Shown here piece after piece: positions 1-7,190 of a stretch of 64,000 nucleotides of DNA. The notes under the pieces were generated by a model that saw nothing but the letters and a program-made list of their open reading frames with translations, ran no database searches and was not told the origin of the DNA. A program made the translations under genes and the position numbers. Position 1 is the first letter of the stretch, and each line of letters starts with the position of its first letter. Source of the DNA: Brevibacillus composti (GTDB lineage: Bacteria; Bacillota; Bacilli; Brevibacillales; Brevibacillaceae). The stretch spans positions 1,399,501-1,463,500 of the forward strand of contig NZ_CP066308.1 of the NCBI RefSeq assembly GCF_016406105.1, given 5' to 3'.

Positions 1-153
1 GGGAAAACGGGTGACCGGCAAAGGTTTGATAATTTCCTTCACCAACGAGATCGGCAAGCCGTAATACTCATTACCCATTTGAAAGAGAATCGAATGGACT
101 GTATTTTCTTCTGAATTCCAATCCGTATCTCCGCGTTGTTTCACCGTTTCCAT
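1..153 (-). CDS. CheW-domain chemotaxis coupling protein (N-terminus only)
   Basis: The first 51 codons of a leftward gene are visible; the rest lies beyond the window edge. After a short polar leader the translation shows ILFQMGNEYYGLPISLVKEI, the typical first beta strands of a CheW domain. CheW couples chemoreceptors to the kinase CheA at the inner face of the membrane. The ATG has a GGGAGG ribosome site about 10 bases upstream. It could be a free CheW, a CheV or another CheW-domain protein; the visible part cannot decide. Confidence 0.75.
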   Translation of the reverse strand, partial: METVKQRGDTDWNSEENTVHSILFQMGNEYYGLPISLVKEIIKPLPVTRFP

Positions 154-278
154 TACGTGGTCCCTCCCAAGATCCTTTTGCAATCTATTCCCTTATTGTA
201 CCACGGCCAAACCAGAGAGGGAGGGAAATTTTCTCAAAAGTGGAGCGGCAGAAAAGCTTCCGTCCCATATCGACAGGA

Positions 279-599
279 CTACCAGGGAAAAAGGCCCAGA
301 GATGACGCGACCACGACCCCCAGACTCACGCCGAAGCTGAGGAAAATATTTTTGCTGAGGGCCATCACGAGGAGGCAGATCAAGCTGGCTGCCAGAAACA
401 GCGGCTGAATGACAAAGGTGCCGGACTGGACGAAAAGAGAAGGGAAGACCAGCGACGCAAATATTCCCAAGGGAATAAAACTGAGCCCGTTTCGCAGGCG
501 GGGCGAAAAATGCTTGCTGGGCAGACGGAGAAAGGCCCGCCGCGAAAAATAGGTGAGCGCCGCCATGATCGCGAATAGCAGCAGCGTAGGGATGGTCAT
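279..599 (-). CDS. azlD: AzlD family branched-chain amino acid export subunit
   Basis: This 106-residue protein has four hydrophobic segments and the size of the AzlD family. AzlD is the small partner of AzlC in exporting branched-chain amino acids or their analogues across the cytoplasmic membrane. Its start overlaps the azlC stop by 4 bases, so the two are translationally coupled. It is the last gene of the leftward mocR-azlC-azlD unit. Substrate is inferred from the family only. Confidence 0.88.
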   Translation of the reverse strand: MTIPTLLLFAIMAALTYFSRRAFLRLPSKHFSPRLRNGLSFIPLGIFASLVFPSLFVQSGTFVIQPLFLAASLICLLVMALSKNIFLSFGVSLGVVVASSLGLFPW

Positions 600-1336
600 G
601 CCGATTCAACTCCTCTGGTGTCTTCTTTCTCTCCCTGCTCTTCCTCCGCGTCCTTGGCGGGCAGCGCGTAACCGATGGCAAAAGCCAGGCAGCCGGCGAT
701 CAGGACGGGCAGGCCGGTGGGGACGACAAATGACAATCCCACAGCGAGGGCCCCGCAGAGCAAAAAGGTCAAAATACGGATGAGGGAAGACAACTGATAA
801 TAGGCGAGCGCCAGAAACATGGCCGTAAAGCTGAAGCCCAGTCCGAGCGCCGCGGGATCGGGAATCCAGCTCCCTGCGGCGGTTCCGATCCAGGTCCCGG
901 CGCACCAGCCTGCGTACAGGCTCACGCTGACGCTCACGATATAGGGAAGATCACTTTGATGATGGCGAAAACGGTTCAAGGTGACAGCGTATTGTTCGTC
1001 TGTCAAAAAGAAGGCCAGCGCATTCACCTGAGAACGGGAAAACTGCTGATAATGCGGCGATATCGACAAGGCCATCAGGAAATGGCGCAGATTCAACAGG
1101 CAGGTAGTCAATATGATGGCCCAGATGCCCGCTTGCTCGGCGATCATGGAGCTGGCGGCAAACTGTGCCGCACCGGAGTAGACCAGCAGGGACATGGCGA
1201 CGCTTTCCCAGGAAGAGAGCCCCGCCTGCCCAGCCATCATGCCGAAAATGGCGCCAAACAGCACGTAGCTGGCGATCAGAGGAAGCGCGTCCAGCAGCCC
1301 TTGCTTCCAGGAAGAGTGGGGTGTTTCGTTTTTCAT
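596..1336 (-). CDS. azlC: AzlC family branched-chain amino acid permease
   Basis: A 246-residue integral membrane protein with several hydrophobic helices. The N-terminal part reads SYVLFGAIFGMMAGQAGLS, typical of AzlC, and the conserved segment LTDEQYAVTLNR lies near the middle. AzlC with AzlD forms a branched-chain amino acid exporter. The ATG overlaps the stop of the upstream regulator by 4 bases, and the azlD start overlaps its own stop by 4 bases. The tail is acidic and polar. The identity of the exported amino acid cannot be read from the sequence. Confidence 0.9.
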   Translation of the reverse strand: MKNETPHSSWKQGLLDALPLIASYVLFGAIFGMMAGQAGLSSWESVAMSLLVYSGAAQFAASSMIAEQAGIWAIILTTCLLNLRHFLMALSISPHYQQFSRSQVNALAFFLTDEQYAVTLNRFRHHQSDLPYIVSVSVSLYAGWCAGTWIGTAAGSWIPDPAALGLGFSFTAMFLALAYYQLSSLIRILTFLLCGALAVGLSFVVPTGLPVLIAGCLAFAIGYALPAKDAEEEQGEKEDTRGVESA

Positions 1337-2757
1337 GAAAGTAGCTCCTTTCGCGATTGCAAAACATGGTCGATGATCTTCATCCCGCGGTCGATCTGGT
1401 CGGTGCGCTCATGCGTAAAGCACAGGCGGATATAGGGCTGCTCGGCCTCACGCAAAAGGAACATATCCCCGCAGGTAAAGGAGACGCCTTGCTGCAGACA
1501 TTCAGTCATCAACTGGCGCGGATTGATCTCCTCTGGGAGGGAGACCCAGAAGTAAAAGCCGCCGGCAGGACGTTCGTAGCGGATTCCCAGCGGGCGGAAT
1601 CGATCCAGATGACCGGCCATGATGGCGGCTTGCTCGGCATATTGCTTGCGTACCTCCTGCAGATGAGGCCGCAGCGCATCATCCCGCAGATAAGCGGCGA
1701 GAGCGAGCTGGCCCAGTGTATTGGTCGTAATGGACAGCTCCTTCATCCTCGTCAGGAGCCGGGCAAAGGAGCGATTGGCCGCTACCCAGCCGACCCGCAG
1801 GCCGGGAAAGAGCAGCTTGGAAAAGGTGTTCAGGTAAATCACATTCCCCGTCCGGTCCATCGATTTCAGCGAAGGGGGCGGCTCCGCGTCCAGATGGAGG
1901 TGGCGGTACGCGTCGTCTTCGACGATCGGCAGCTGATAGCGCTCACTGAGGGCGAGCAGTTTTTTGCGCCTGTCCAGCGACATCGTCCAGCCGGTCGGAT
2001 TATGGTACGTCGGGACCGTGTAGAGAAAGCGCGGCCGATAGCGTGCGAGGATCCCCTCCAACACATCGATGCGCATGCCGTTTGCATCCATCGGAACGGG
2101 AATGATCTGGACACCGAGCGATTGAAACAGCTGGAGCGACCCAAAATAGGTGGGCATCTCCGTCACGACCAGATCGCCGGGCCGGGCCAAGAGCGAGGTG
2201 ATCAGATAGAGTCCCTCTTGGGAGCCGCTGGTTATCACTACCTGTTCGGGCGAGGAGATGGGCTCCATGTCCATCCAGGCGACCAGCCGCTCTCTCAGCT
2301 CAGGCAGCCCCTGTACCGAAGTAAAGTAGTAGGAGTGAAGCTGCTCCGCCGTACTTTTGACGTAATCGGAAAAGCAGGAGGATTCCAGCGTGTGCTTGCC
2401 GCCGTCCCCATGCGCAAAGTTGATCGTGTTTGGATAGGTATCCGTAACGGAAAGAAGTTCGGCCATATGGGAGGGAGCCGCGGCCAGCTTGCCCGAAGCC
2501 TGCTTTCCCCAATGCGTCTGGGCATGCGAAGGAGCGGGATGCAAGGCTTCGACGTAGCGGCCGCTGCCCATCCTGCTGACGATAAAGCCCTCCGCTTCCA
2601 GCTCGGAATAGGCACGGACGATGGTATTGCGGCTCACGCCCAACTGCTCGGCCAGTTTTCTCTCCGGGGGCAAAGGGGAGCCAATTGCTATTTCGCCGCT
2701 TAATATTTCGTATCGCAATTGGTTGTATACGCGCGTATAAATCGCTTTGCGTCCCAT
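1333..2757 (-). CDS. MocR-type regulator (GntR HTH fused to PLP aminotransferase fold)
   Basis: This 474-residue protein starts with a GntR winged helix (about residues 5-75, including RKLAEQLGVSRNTIVRAYSEL) followed by a fold-type I aminotransferase domain. The PLP-lysine region is SKLLFPGLRVGW. MocR proteins are transcription factors that sense PLP or an amino-acid adduct. The 4-base overlap with azlC suggests it controls the exporter directly and is co-transcribed. Start chosen at the ATG with GAGGCG seven bases upstream. A 14-bp perfect palindrome (2726-2739) lies inside its first codons. Confidence 0.9.
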   Translation of the reverse strand: MGRKAIYTRVYNQLRYEILSGEIAIGSPLPPERKLAEQLGVSRNTIVRAYSELEAEGFIVSRMGSGRYVEALHPAPSHAQTHWGKQASGKLAAAPSHMAELLSVTDTYPNTINFAHGDGGKHTLESSCFSDYVKSTAEQLHSYYFTSVQGLPELRERLVAWMDMEPISSPEQVVITSGSQEGLYLITSLLARPGDLVVTEMPTYFGSLQLFQSLGVQIIPVPMDANGMRIDVLEGILARYRPRFLYTVPTYHNPTGWTMSLDRRKKLLALSERYQLPIVEDDAYRHLHLDAEPPPSLKSMDRTGNVIYLNTFSKLLFPGLRVGWVAANRSFARLLTRMKELSITTNTLGQLALAAYLRDDALRPHLQEVRKQYAEQAAIMAGHLDRFRPLGIRYERPAGGFYFWVSLPEEINPRQLMTECLQQGVSFTCGDMFLLREAEQPYIRLCFTHERTDQIDRGMKIIDHVLQSRKELLS

Positions 2758-2840
2758 GATGTCGCCTCTTTTTTTATCTTACTGTTGACCCTACTATACG
2801 CTCAAACAAATCGAAATAAAAGAGCCAATTTTCTGCCGAT

Positions 2841-2881
2841 AAAAAGCCACAGACCGGTGAGGAGTTCCCCGCCGGTCTGTG
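2841..2881 (-). terminator. Rho-independent terminator (leftward)
   Basis: Inverted repeat CACAGACCGG / CCGGTCTGTG (2848-2857 with 2872-2881), followed on the minus strand by CTTTTTAT. It lies directly behind the leftward gene that ends at 2921. Confidence 0.85.
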
Positions 2882-2920
2882 CTGCTTCTTTTCCCTTGGC
2901 ATCTGAGTCGCTTTTCCGCT

Positions 2921-3442
2921 TTATGGTTCACGCAGCTCTTTTAAGGAGATGCCTTGTTCCAATGCAAACTCAAAGTCATCGATATCATAGAACTGGACAG
3001 GCACGACATACTCCAAAATCCGATCCTGGTAGTCTGGCTGATCGGTGATCACGGGGATGTCAAAATGCATACCGGTCAGTAAAATCTGTGTTTCTACCGG
3101 GTCGAACAGCTCTCCCCAAAAGGCCGTATCCTCTACCTTGACCACCTGGATGGTGACGCCGCCGGGAAAGGTAAACGGAATGCAGGACCAGGGGGCGATC
3201 AATCCTTTTTCCAGGCGTTTGCGATTAAAAGGATCGGCAAAAAACTGGCTCATTTCGCGCATCACCTTGCGGACATGCATATCGTCATCCGGGTCGGGCA
3301 TAATCGGTTCGGGGCTATGGTAAAATTCATCCAATTCATAGATCGTCGATGAAGGGATAAAATATTCGACAGGTTGCGAAGGTGCCATCAATTCCCCGTA
3401 GATGGCCAACATGATCGCTTCGATAACGAATTGTTTCGACAT
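2921..3442 (-). CDS. Conserved hypothetical protein
   Basis: A soluble 173-residue protein, rich in acidic residues and aromatic positions, with no catalytic motif I recognise. Proteins of this general look in Bacillales are sometimes labelled ADP-heptose synthase in databases, but I see no nucleotidyltransferase HIGH-type motif, so that name should not be used. The ATG at 3442 was chosen because AGGGAGG lies eight bases upstream; a longer reading from 3493 lacks a ribosome site. It is a single-gene unit with its own terminator. Function unknown. Confidence 0.7.
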   Translation of the reverse strand: MSKQFVIEAIMLAIYGELMAPSQPVEYFIPSSTIYELDEFYHSPEPIMPDPDDDMHVRKVMREMSQFFADPFNRKRLEKGLIAPWSCIPFTFPGGVTIQVVKVEDTAFWGELFDPVETQILLTGMHFDIPVITDQPDYQDRILEYVVPVQFYDIDDFEFALEQGISLKELREP

Positions 3443-3572
3443 TTCGACAACCCTCCCTGCTACCATCATACTGAAATAACAGGTTGACAACAACCCCGGA
3501 CAGGCATAGGATAATGATTGTTTTTTTCATGGATGAACGAGGAACACTAGGAACTGACAGGGGGCGCAGGAA

Positions 3573-4241
3573 TTGTTTGATCCGGAGTTTTTTTCAGCGT
3601 TGTTGCTAATCATCACGATCAATATTGTTCTGAGCGGAGATAATGCGGTGGTCATCGCCATCGCATGTCGAAAATTGACGCCGGCCCATCGGAAGAAAGC
3701 CATTTTCTGGGCGACGGGCCTCGCGATCATCGTCCGGATCATCGCCACAGCGCTGGCGGTATACCTGCTTCAAATCCCGTACCTCTACCTGGTCGGCGGC
3801 CTCATTCTCATCTGGATCAGCTACAAGCTGCTTTTGGAGGATGAGAACGAGGGCGAGATCCACGCGAGTGACAATCTGGTGCAGGCGGTAAGGACGATCG
3901 TCATCGCCGATATCATGATGGGATTGGATAATGTGCTGGCGATCGCAGGCGCGGCCGGCGGAGATTTGATGCTGATTATTCTGGGGCTTTTGATCAGCAT
4001 TCCGATCATGGTATTTGGAAGCCAGTTAATCCTGAAGGCGATGGAGCGATTCCCCTGGCTGGTTTACTTAGGCTCGGGCGTCCTCGCCTGGGCGGCAGCC
4101 AAAATGATTTTCGAAGAGAAAGCGATCGCCCCCTGGATGGCCGGCCGGGACTATGTCGAGGCAGTGGCCAAGATCGCGATCGTCGCGGCAGTATTGCTGC
4201 TCGGGTACCTGCAGCGCAAGCGGAACGCAAAACTGGCCTAA
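3573..4241 (+). CDS. TerC family integral membrane protein
   Basis: A 222-residue protein with about seven hydrophobic helices. It contains the paired TerC family signatures IVLSGDNAVVIAIA near the N-terminus and IVIADIMMGLDNVLAIAGA in the middle, each with the acidic residue thought to bind metal in the membrane. TerC proteins are linked to tellurite resistance and, in Bacillus (YceF/YkoY), to manganese delivery to secreted enzymes. The start is a TTG preceded by a GGGGG-rich stretch. I saw no yybP-ykoY-type riboswitch in front of it. Metal specificity is inference. Confidence 0.88.
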   Translation: MFDPEFFSALLLIITINIVLSGDNAVVIAIACRKLTPAHRKKAIFWATGLAIIVRIIATALAVYLLQIPYLYLVGGLILIWISYKLLLEDENEGEIHASDNLVQAVRTIVIADIMMGLDNVLAIAGAAGGDLMLIILGLLISIPIMVFGSQLILKAMERFPWLVYLGSGVLAWAAAKMIFEEKAIAPWMAGRDYVEAVAKIAIVAAVLLLGYLQRKRNAKLA

Positions 4242-4326
4242 TTAATGGGCAGAACAGTTCTTTATCAAAAGGAAAAAACGGTGTGGAGGCGCGCTTCATG
4301 AGACACCCCGTGTTTGTTCGAAACAT

Positions 4327-4356
4327 AAAAAAAAGCAGGACATCTATTGCCCTGCT
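4327..4356 (-). terminator. Rho-independent terminator overlapping a stop codon
   Basis: AGCAGG / CCTGCT hairpin followed by eight T on the minus strand. The right arm covers the last codons of the leftward gene that ends at 4344. Confidence 0.8.
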
Positions 4357-4961
4357 GTCAGATCGCGGCCTGAGCGCGTAAACCAGCGGAACGGATTGAG
4401 CGACCAGCGGGACTGGTGGCGCTCGAAGCGCTCTTTTCTCCTAGTCAAGCGCTGCTGCATCAAATCCATCTCAAACGTGACGCGGCGCATTTCCAGACGC
4501 AGCGACTCCTGCATTTCTTCGATATCGGCCAGCTTTTGCAGCAGCGTCGACTGCATCTGGCTCATATGGGAGAGCTGGGCCAGCTCTTGTTGAAATTGTA
4601 CGATCGCCTCCGTGATGGCCACCTGCATCTCTTGCGGTGAGGCGGCACCCTGCCCGGAAACCGCCAGCGCTTGTTCATCGGCGGCAGCGACTTCGCTCTC
4701 GGTCAAGATGGATGCGGGAAGGCGGCCCTCCTCGATCAGCTGACGCTGGATTTCACGCAGCGACTGCTTGCCTTCCTCTTTTCTTTCCTTGACCTCGCGC
4801 AAGAGGGAAAACCCAGTCTCGCTGATCAGGTAGTGACCCTGCGGATTTTTCAGCCTCTCCTGAACCGGAACGAACATCTCCAGCCAATTTCTCAGTGTTC
4901 GCACATGAACATCCAGTCGATCTGCCACTTCTTTGGAAGCCATCCAAACTTGTACATCCAT
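4344..4961 (-). CDS. MerR/RacA-like HTH protein with coiled coil
   Basis: This 205-residue protein begins with a MerR-type helix-turn-helix (VWMASKEVADRLDVHVRTL). A long charged coiled coil follows (about residues 110-180), then a basic tail (RRKERFERHQSRWSLNPFRW). The layout resembles RacA, the B. subtilis chromosome-anchoring protein, and small DUF3967 regulators. Start set at the ATG 4961 because AGGAG sits eight bases upstream; the GTG at 4970 is too close to that site. It is a lone leftward gene with its own terminator. The RacA comparison rests on architecture only. Confidence 0.7.
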   Translation of the reverse strand: MDVQVWMASKEVADRLDVHVRTLRNWLEMFVPVQERLKNPQGHYLISETGFSLLREVKERKEEGKQSLREIQRQLIEEGRLPASILTESEVAAADEQALAVSGQGAASPQEMQVAITEAIVQFQQELAQLSHMSQMQSTLLQKLADIEEMQESLRLEMRRVTFEMDLMQQRLTRRKERFERHQSRWSLNPFRWFTRSGRDLTAGQ

Positions 4962-5172
4962 TCGAATCACTCCTTTTTTCCCCGTCAGATATTCCCGGTT
5001 GTCCCATTATAGCACCAATTTTTCCCGGCAAGAGATTCTCGACAAAGGTTCTAAAAACTAGTGCTATTTCGGGTAATTTCGGACAGGCTTCCGTACTTTG
5101 TCGATACACATATTGACGGGGACAGGCGCGTAGAATGGAAGGAATACACCCGGTAGGAGGGAAGGCGGTCGG

Positions 5173-5907
5173 ATGCAGCCATTCATACCGCTCGTCCTGC
5201 TGATGGCCGCAGTGGCAAGCAGCATTGGCGGGCTTTTGTTATGTGTACGGGCGTGGTCGGAAAAATCGCTGTTTGCGATGATCAGCGTCGGAGCGGGCCT
5301 GCTTCTGGCCATTACGCTGACGGAGATGCTGCCCCATACGTTGCAGGAGGGCGGCGGACGGGTGATGCCGTTTGTCCTGGTGGGCTTTTCGCTGCTGTTT
5401 TTGCTGGATTGGCTCAGTCATCCGGGGGATACGGGGAGCGGGACCGGAGCGGCCAGCGTAATCGGCGTCTTATCCGGCTTCCTGCTCCATGCTTATGTCG
5501 AGGGCCTCTCGCTGGTGGCCAGCTTCTGGCTGGACCGGCAGCTGGGCTGGTCCGTGCTGCTGGCGATGCTTTTGCACAAAGTGCCGGATGGGGTGGTGGT
5601 CGCTTCCCTGCTGCTCGCGGTGACGCGCTCGCGAGTAAAAGCGTTATGGGGAGCTACGGGTCTCGGGCTTGCCACGCTAGCAGGCGCCTTCAGCTTTCAA
5701 CTGGCGGAGCCGTTTTTGCGCAAGGAGTGGTTCCCGGTCTTGATGGCGCTGACGACAGGCGTATTTCTCTACGTCGCGGCGACGCATTTGATCCCCTATT
5801 TGCTGCGTGAGCGAAAGGAAGGGCTGGGTCTCTGGTTTCTGGCCGGCATGGCCGCCTATCTGCTGTTCCTGTCTCTCTTCCACCATGGTCCCCATCTTCA
5901 TGCATAA
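5173..5907 (+). CDS. ZIP family divalent metal transporter
   Basis: A 244-residue membrane protein of ZIP/ZupT type. It carries the two hallmark metal-site segments, HAYVEGLSL (helix IV) and HKVPDGVVV (helix V), with histidine and acidic residues, and ends in a His-rich tail HHGPHLHA. ZIP proteins take up zinc, iron or manganese across the membrane. The ATG follows TAGGAGGG by about 13 bases. It is a monocistronic rightward gene. The metal cannot be told from the sequence. Confidence 0.87.
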   Translation: MQPFIPLVLLMAAVASSIGGLLLCVRAWSEKSLFAMISVGAGLLLAITLTEMLPHTLQEGGGRVMPFVLVGFSLLFLLDWLSHPGDTGSGTGAASVIGVLSGFLLHAYVEGLSLVASFWLDRQLGWSVLLAMLLHKVPDGVVVASLLLAVTRSRVKALWGATGLGLATLAGAFSFQLAEPFLRKEWFPVLMALTTGVFLYVAATHLIPYLLRERKEGLGLWFLAGMAAYLLFLSLFHHGPHLHA

Positions 5908-5987
5908 ACGGACTTTCCGCTAGCAAGCCTAATAACATCCTTTTTGCATGAAGATGCGATCATCAGGGTTGGAAAGGAGCGATTTAC

Positions 5988-6158
5988 ATGGATCAGACAA
6001 ATGCGAATGAAAAGCAGGAGTATCTGACAGAATTGGGGGCGGAATTCCCGGCAACGGGCACACCGCTCAATCCGGTGGAGGAGGCCTGGGCTTTCGCAGA
6101 CACGCCGGCGACCGCCCCGGTCGATGATCTGGCGGAAGCGATGCAGCAAGGAGAGTAA
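5988..6158 (+). CDS. Small acidic protein of unknown function
   Basis: A 56-codon reading frame with a strong GGAAAGGAGCG site at proper spacing before the ATG. The product is acidic, with the segment LGAEFPATGTPLNPVEEAW and no cysteines or membrane segment. I do not recognise it. It stands between the ZIP transporter and fabI, 29 bases before the visible -10 region of neither gene is reached, so it seems to be its own small unit. The ribosome site and open frame support expression; sequence conservation would be decisive. Confidence 0.6.
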   Translation: MDQTNANEKQEYLTELGAEFPATGTPLNPVEEAWAFADTPATAPVDDLAEAMQQGE

Positions 6159-6230
6159 AGGCGGGCAAACGGCTCGGCCCTTTTGCAAGTTTTCCCCGTG
6201 AATGTTCTCGTAACCGCGGACAAGATCGGT

Positions 6231-6236
6231 TATAAT
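6231..6236 (+). promoter_or_regulatory. -10 element of fabI promoter
   Basis: A consensus TATAAT lies 35 bases before the fabI start codon. No good -35 hexamer is seen at 17-18 bases, and no FapR-type palindrome (TTAGTACCTGATACTAA-like) is present here. Confidence 0.45.
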
Positions 6237-6270
6237 GGCAGGGAAATACGTGTGAAGGGGCCGATACATA

Positions 6271-7044
6271 ATGGTTAACTTGTTGGAAGGGAAAAATATC
6301 GTCATCATGGGTGTGGCCAACCATCGAAGCATCGCGTGGGGGATCGCCCAGTCGCTGAGCAAGGCGGGAGCCAATCTGATTTTCACGTATCAGGGTGAGC
6401 GGCTCCGCGATAACGTAGCCAAATTGACAGAAGAGCTGGAGCGCGAATCCCTCCTGATCAACTGTGACGTGACCAAGGATGAGGAAGTCGAAGCGGCGTT
6501 TGCCGAAATCAAGGAAAAAGTCGGAGTCATCCATGGACTCGCGCACTGCATCGCCTTTGCGAAGACCGAGGAGCTGGAAGGGGAGTTCGTCAACACCTCC
6601 CGCGACGGCTACGCACTGGCGCAGGATATCAGCGCCTACTCTCTGGTGGCAGTGGCACGGGCAGCCCGTCCGCTGATGACCGAAGGCGCCAGCATCGTGA
6701 CGATGACCTACCTCGGCGGCGAGCGCGTCGTGCCGAACTACAATGTGATGGGCGTAGCCAAAGCGGCGCTGGATGCATCCGTTCGCTATCTGGCCAGCGA
6801 TCTGGGCAAGGAAAATATCCGCGTCAATGCGATCTCGGCCGGACCGATCCGCACACTGGCGGCCAAAGGGATCCGCAATTTCAACAGCGTCCTGAAGGAA
6901 ATCGAGGAGAGAGCGCCGCTCCGCCGTACGATCGATCAATCCGAGGTGGGCGACACCGCGCTGTTCCTGATGAGCCATCTGTCCCGCGGCATTACGGGAG
7001 AAATCATCCACGTCGATGCGGGCTACAGCATCATGGGCAAATAA
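6271..7044 (+). CDS. fabI: Enoyl-[acyl-carrier-protein] reductase (NADH) FabI
   Basis: A 257-residue short-chain dehydrogenase of the FabI class, the last reduction step in each cycle of fatty acid elongation. The dinucleotide site GVANHRSIAWGIA is near the N-terminus. The catalytic region has MTYLGGERVVPNYNVMGVAK, fitting the Tyr-x6-Lys pattern with the second tyrosine and the lysine as active residues. Length is normal for FabI (about 256-260). The ATG follows AAGGGG. It is a single gene closed by a strong terminator. Family members are triclosan targets. Confidence 0.97.
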   Translation: MVNLLEGKNIVIMGVANHRSIAWGIAQSLSKAGANLIFTYQGERLRDNVAKLTEELERESLLINCDVTKDEEVEAAFAEIKEKVGVIHGLAHCIAFAKTEELEGEFVNTSRDGYALAQDISAYSLVAVARAARPLMTEGASIVTMTYLGGERVVPNYNVMGVAKAALDASVRYLASDLGKENIRVNAISAGPIRTLAAKGIRNFNSVLKEIEERAPLRRTIDQSEVGDTALFLMSHLSRGITGEIIHVDAGYSIMGK

Positions 7045-7075
7045 GAGAGAAGAGAGCAGTTTCTTTTGGCGAATA

Positions 7076-7124
7076 AAAGGCTCCCTGACGCCGCATGCTA
7101 GAAAAAATGCGGAAGGGAGCCTTT
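7076..7124. terminator. Bidirectional terminator between fabI and the helicase gene
   Basis: Stem AAAGGCTCCCT / AGGGAGCCTTT with an inner CCGCAT / ATGCGG pair. It separates the convergent fabI and UvrD-type helicase genes and can serve both. Confidence 0.85.
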
Positions 7125-7190
7125 GTCATGTTTCCGATTATCACCAATATGGAAGAATGGCTAATTTATATGGGCGGCGGCGTGGATCGC

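Noticed and set aside
1357-2703. A 448-codon open frame opposite the MocR gene
   Set aside because: It is a GC-driven shadow of a well-supported gene, with no ribosome site and no recognisable domain. The same holds for the long antisense frames at 6067-7011, 13389-14477, 16012-17136 and 42695-43849.
2921-3442. ADP-heptose synthase, a label sometimes given to such proteins
   Set aside because: No nucleotidyltransferase or kinase motif is visible, so the protein is left as hypothetical.
6159-6270. FapR operator upstream of fabI
   Set aside because: No sequence close to TTAGTACCTGATACTAA was seen between the small gene and fabI.
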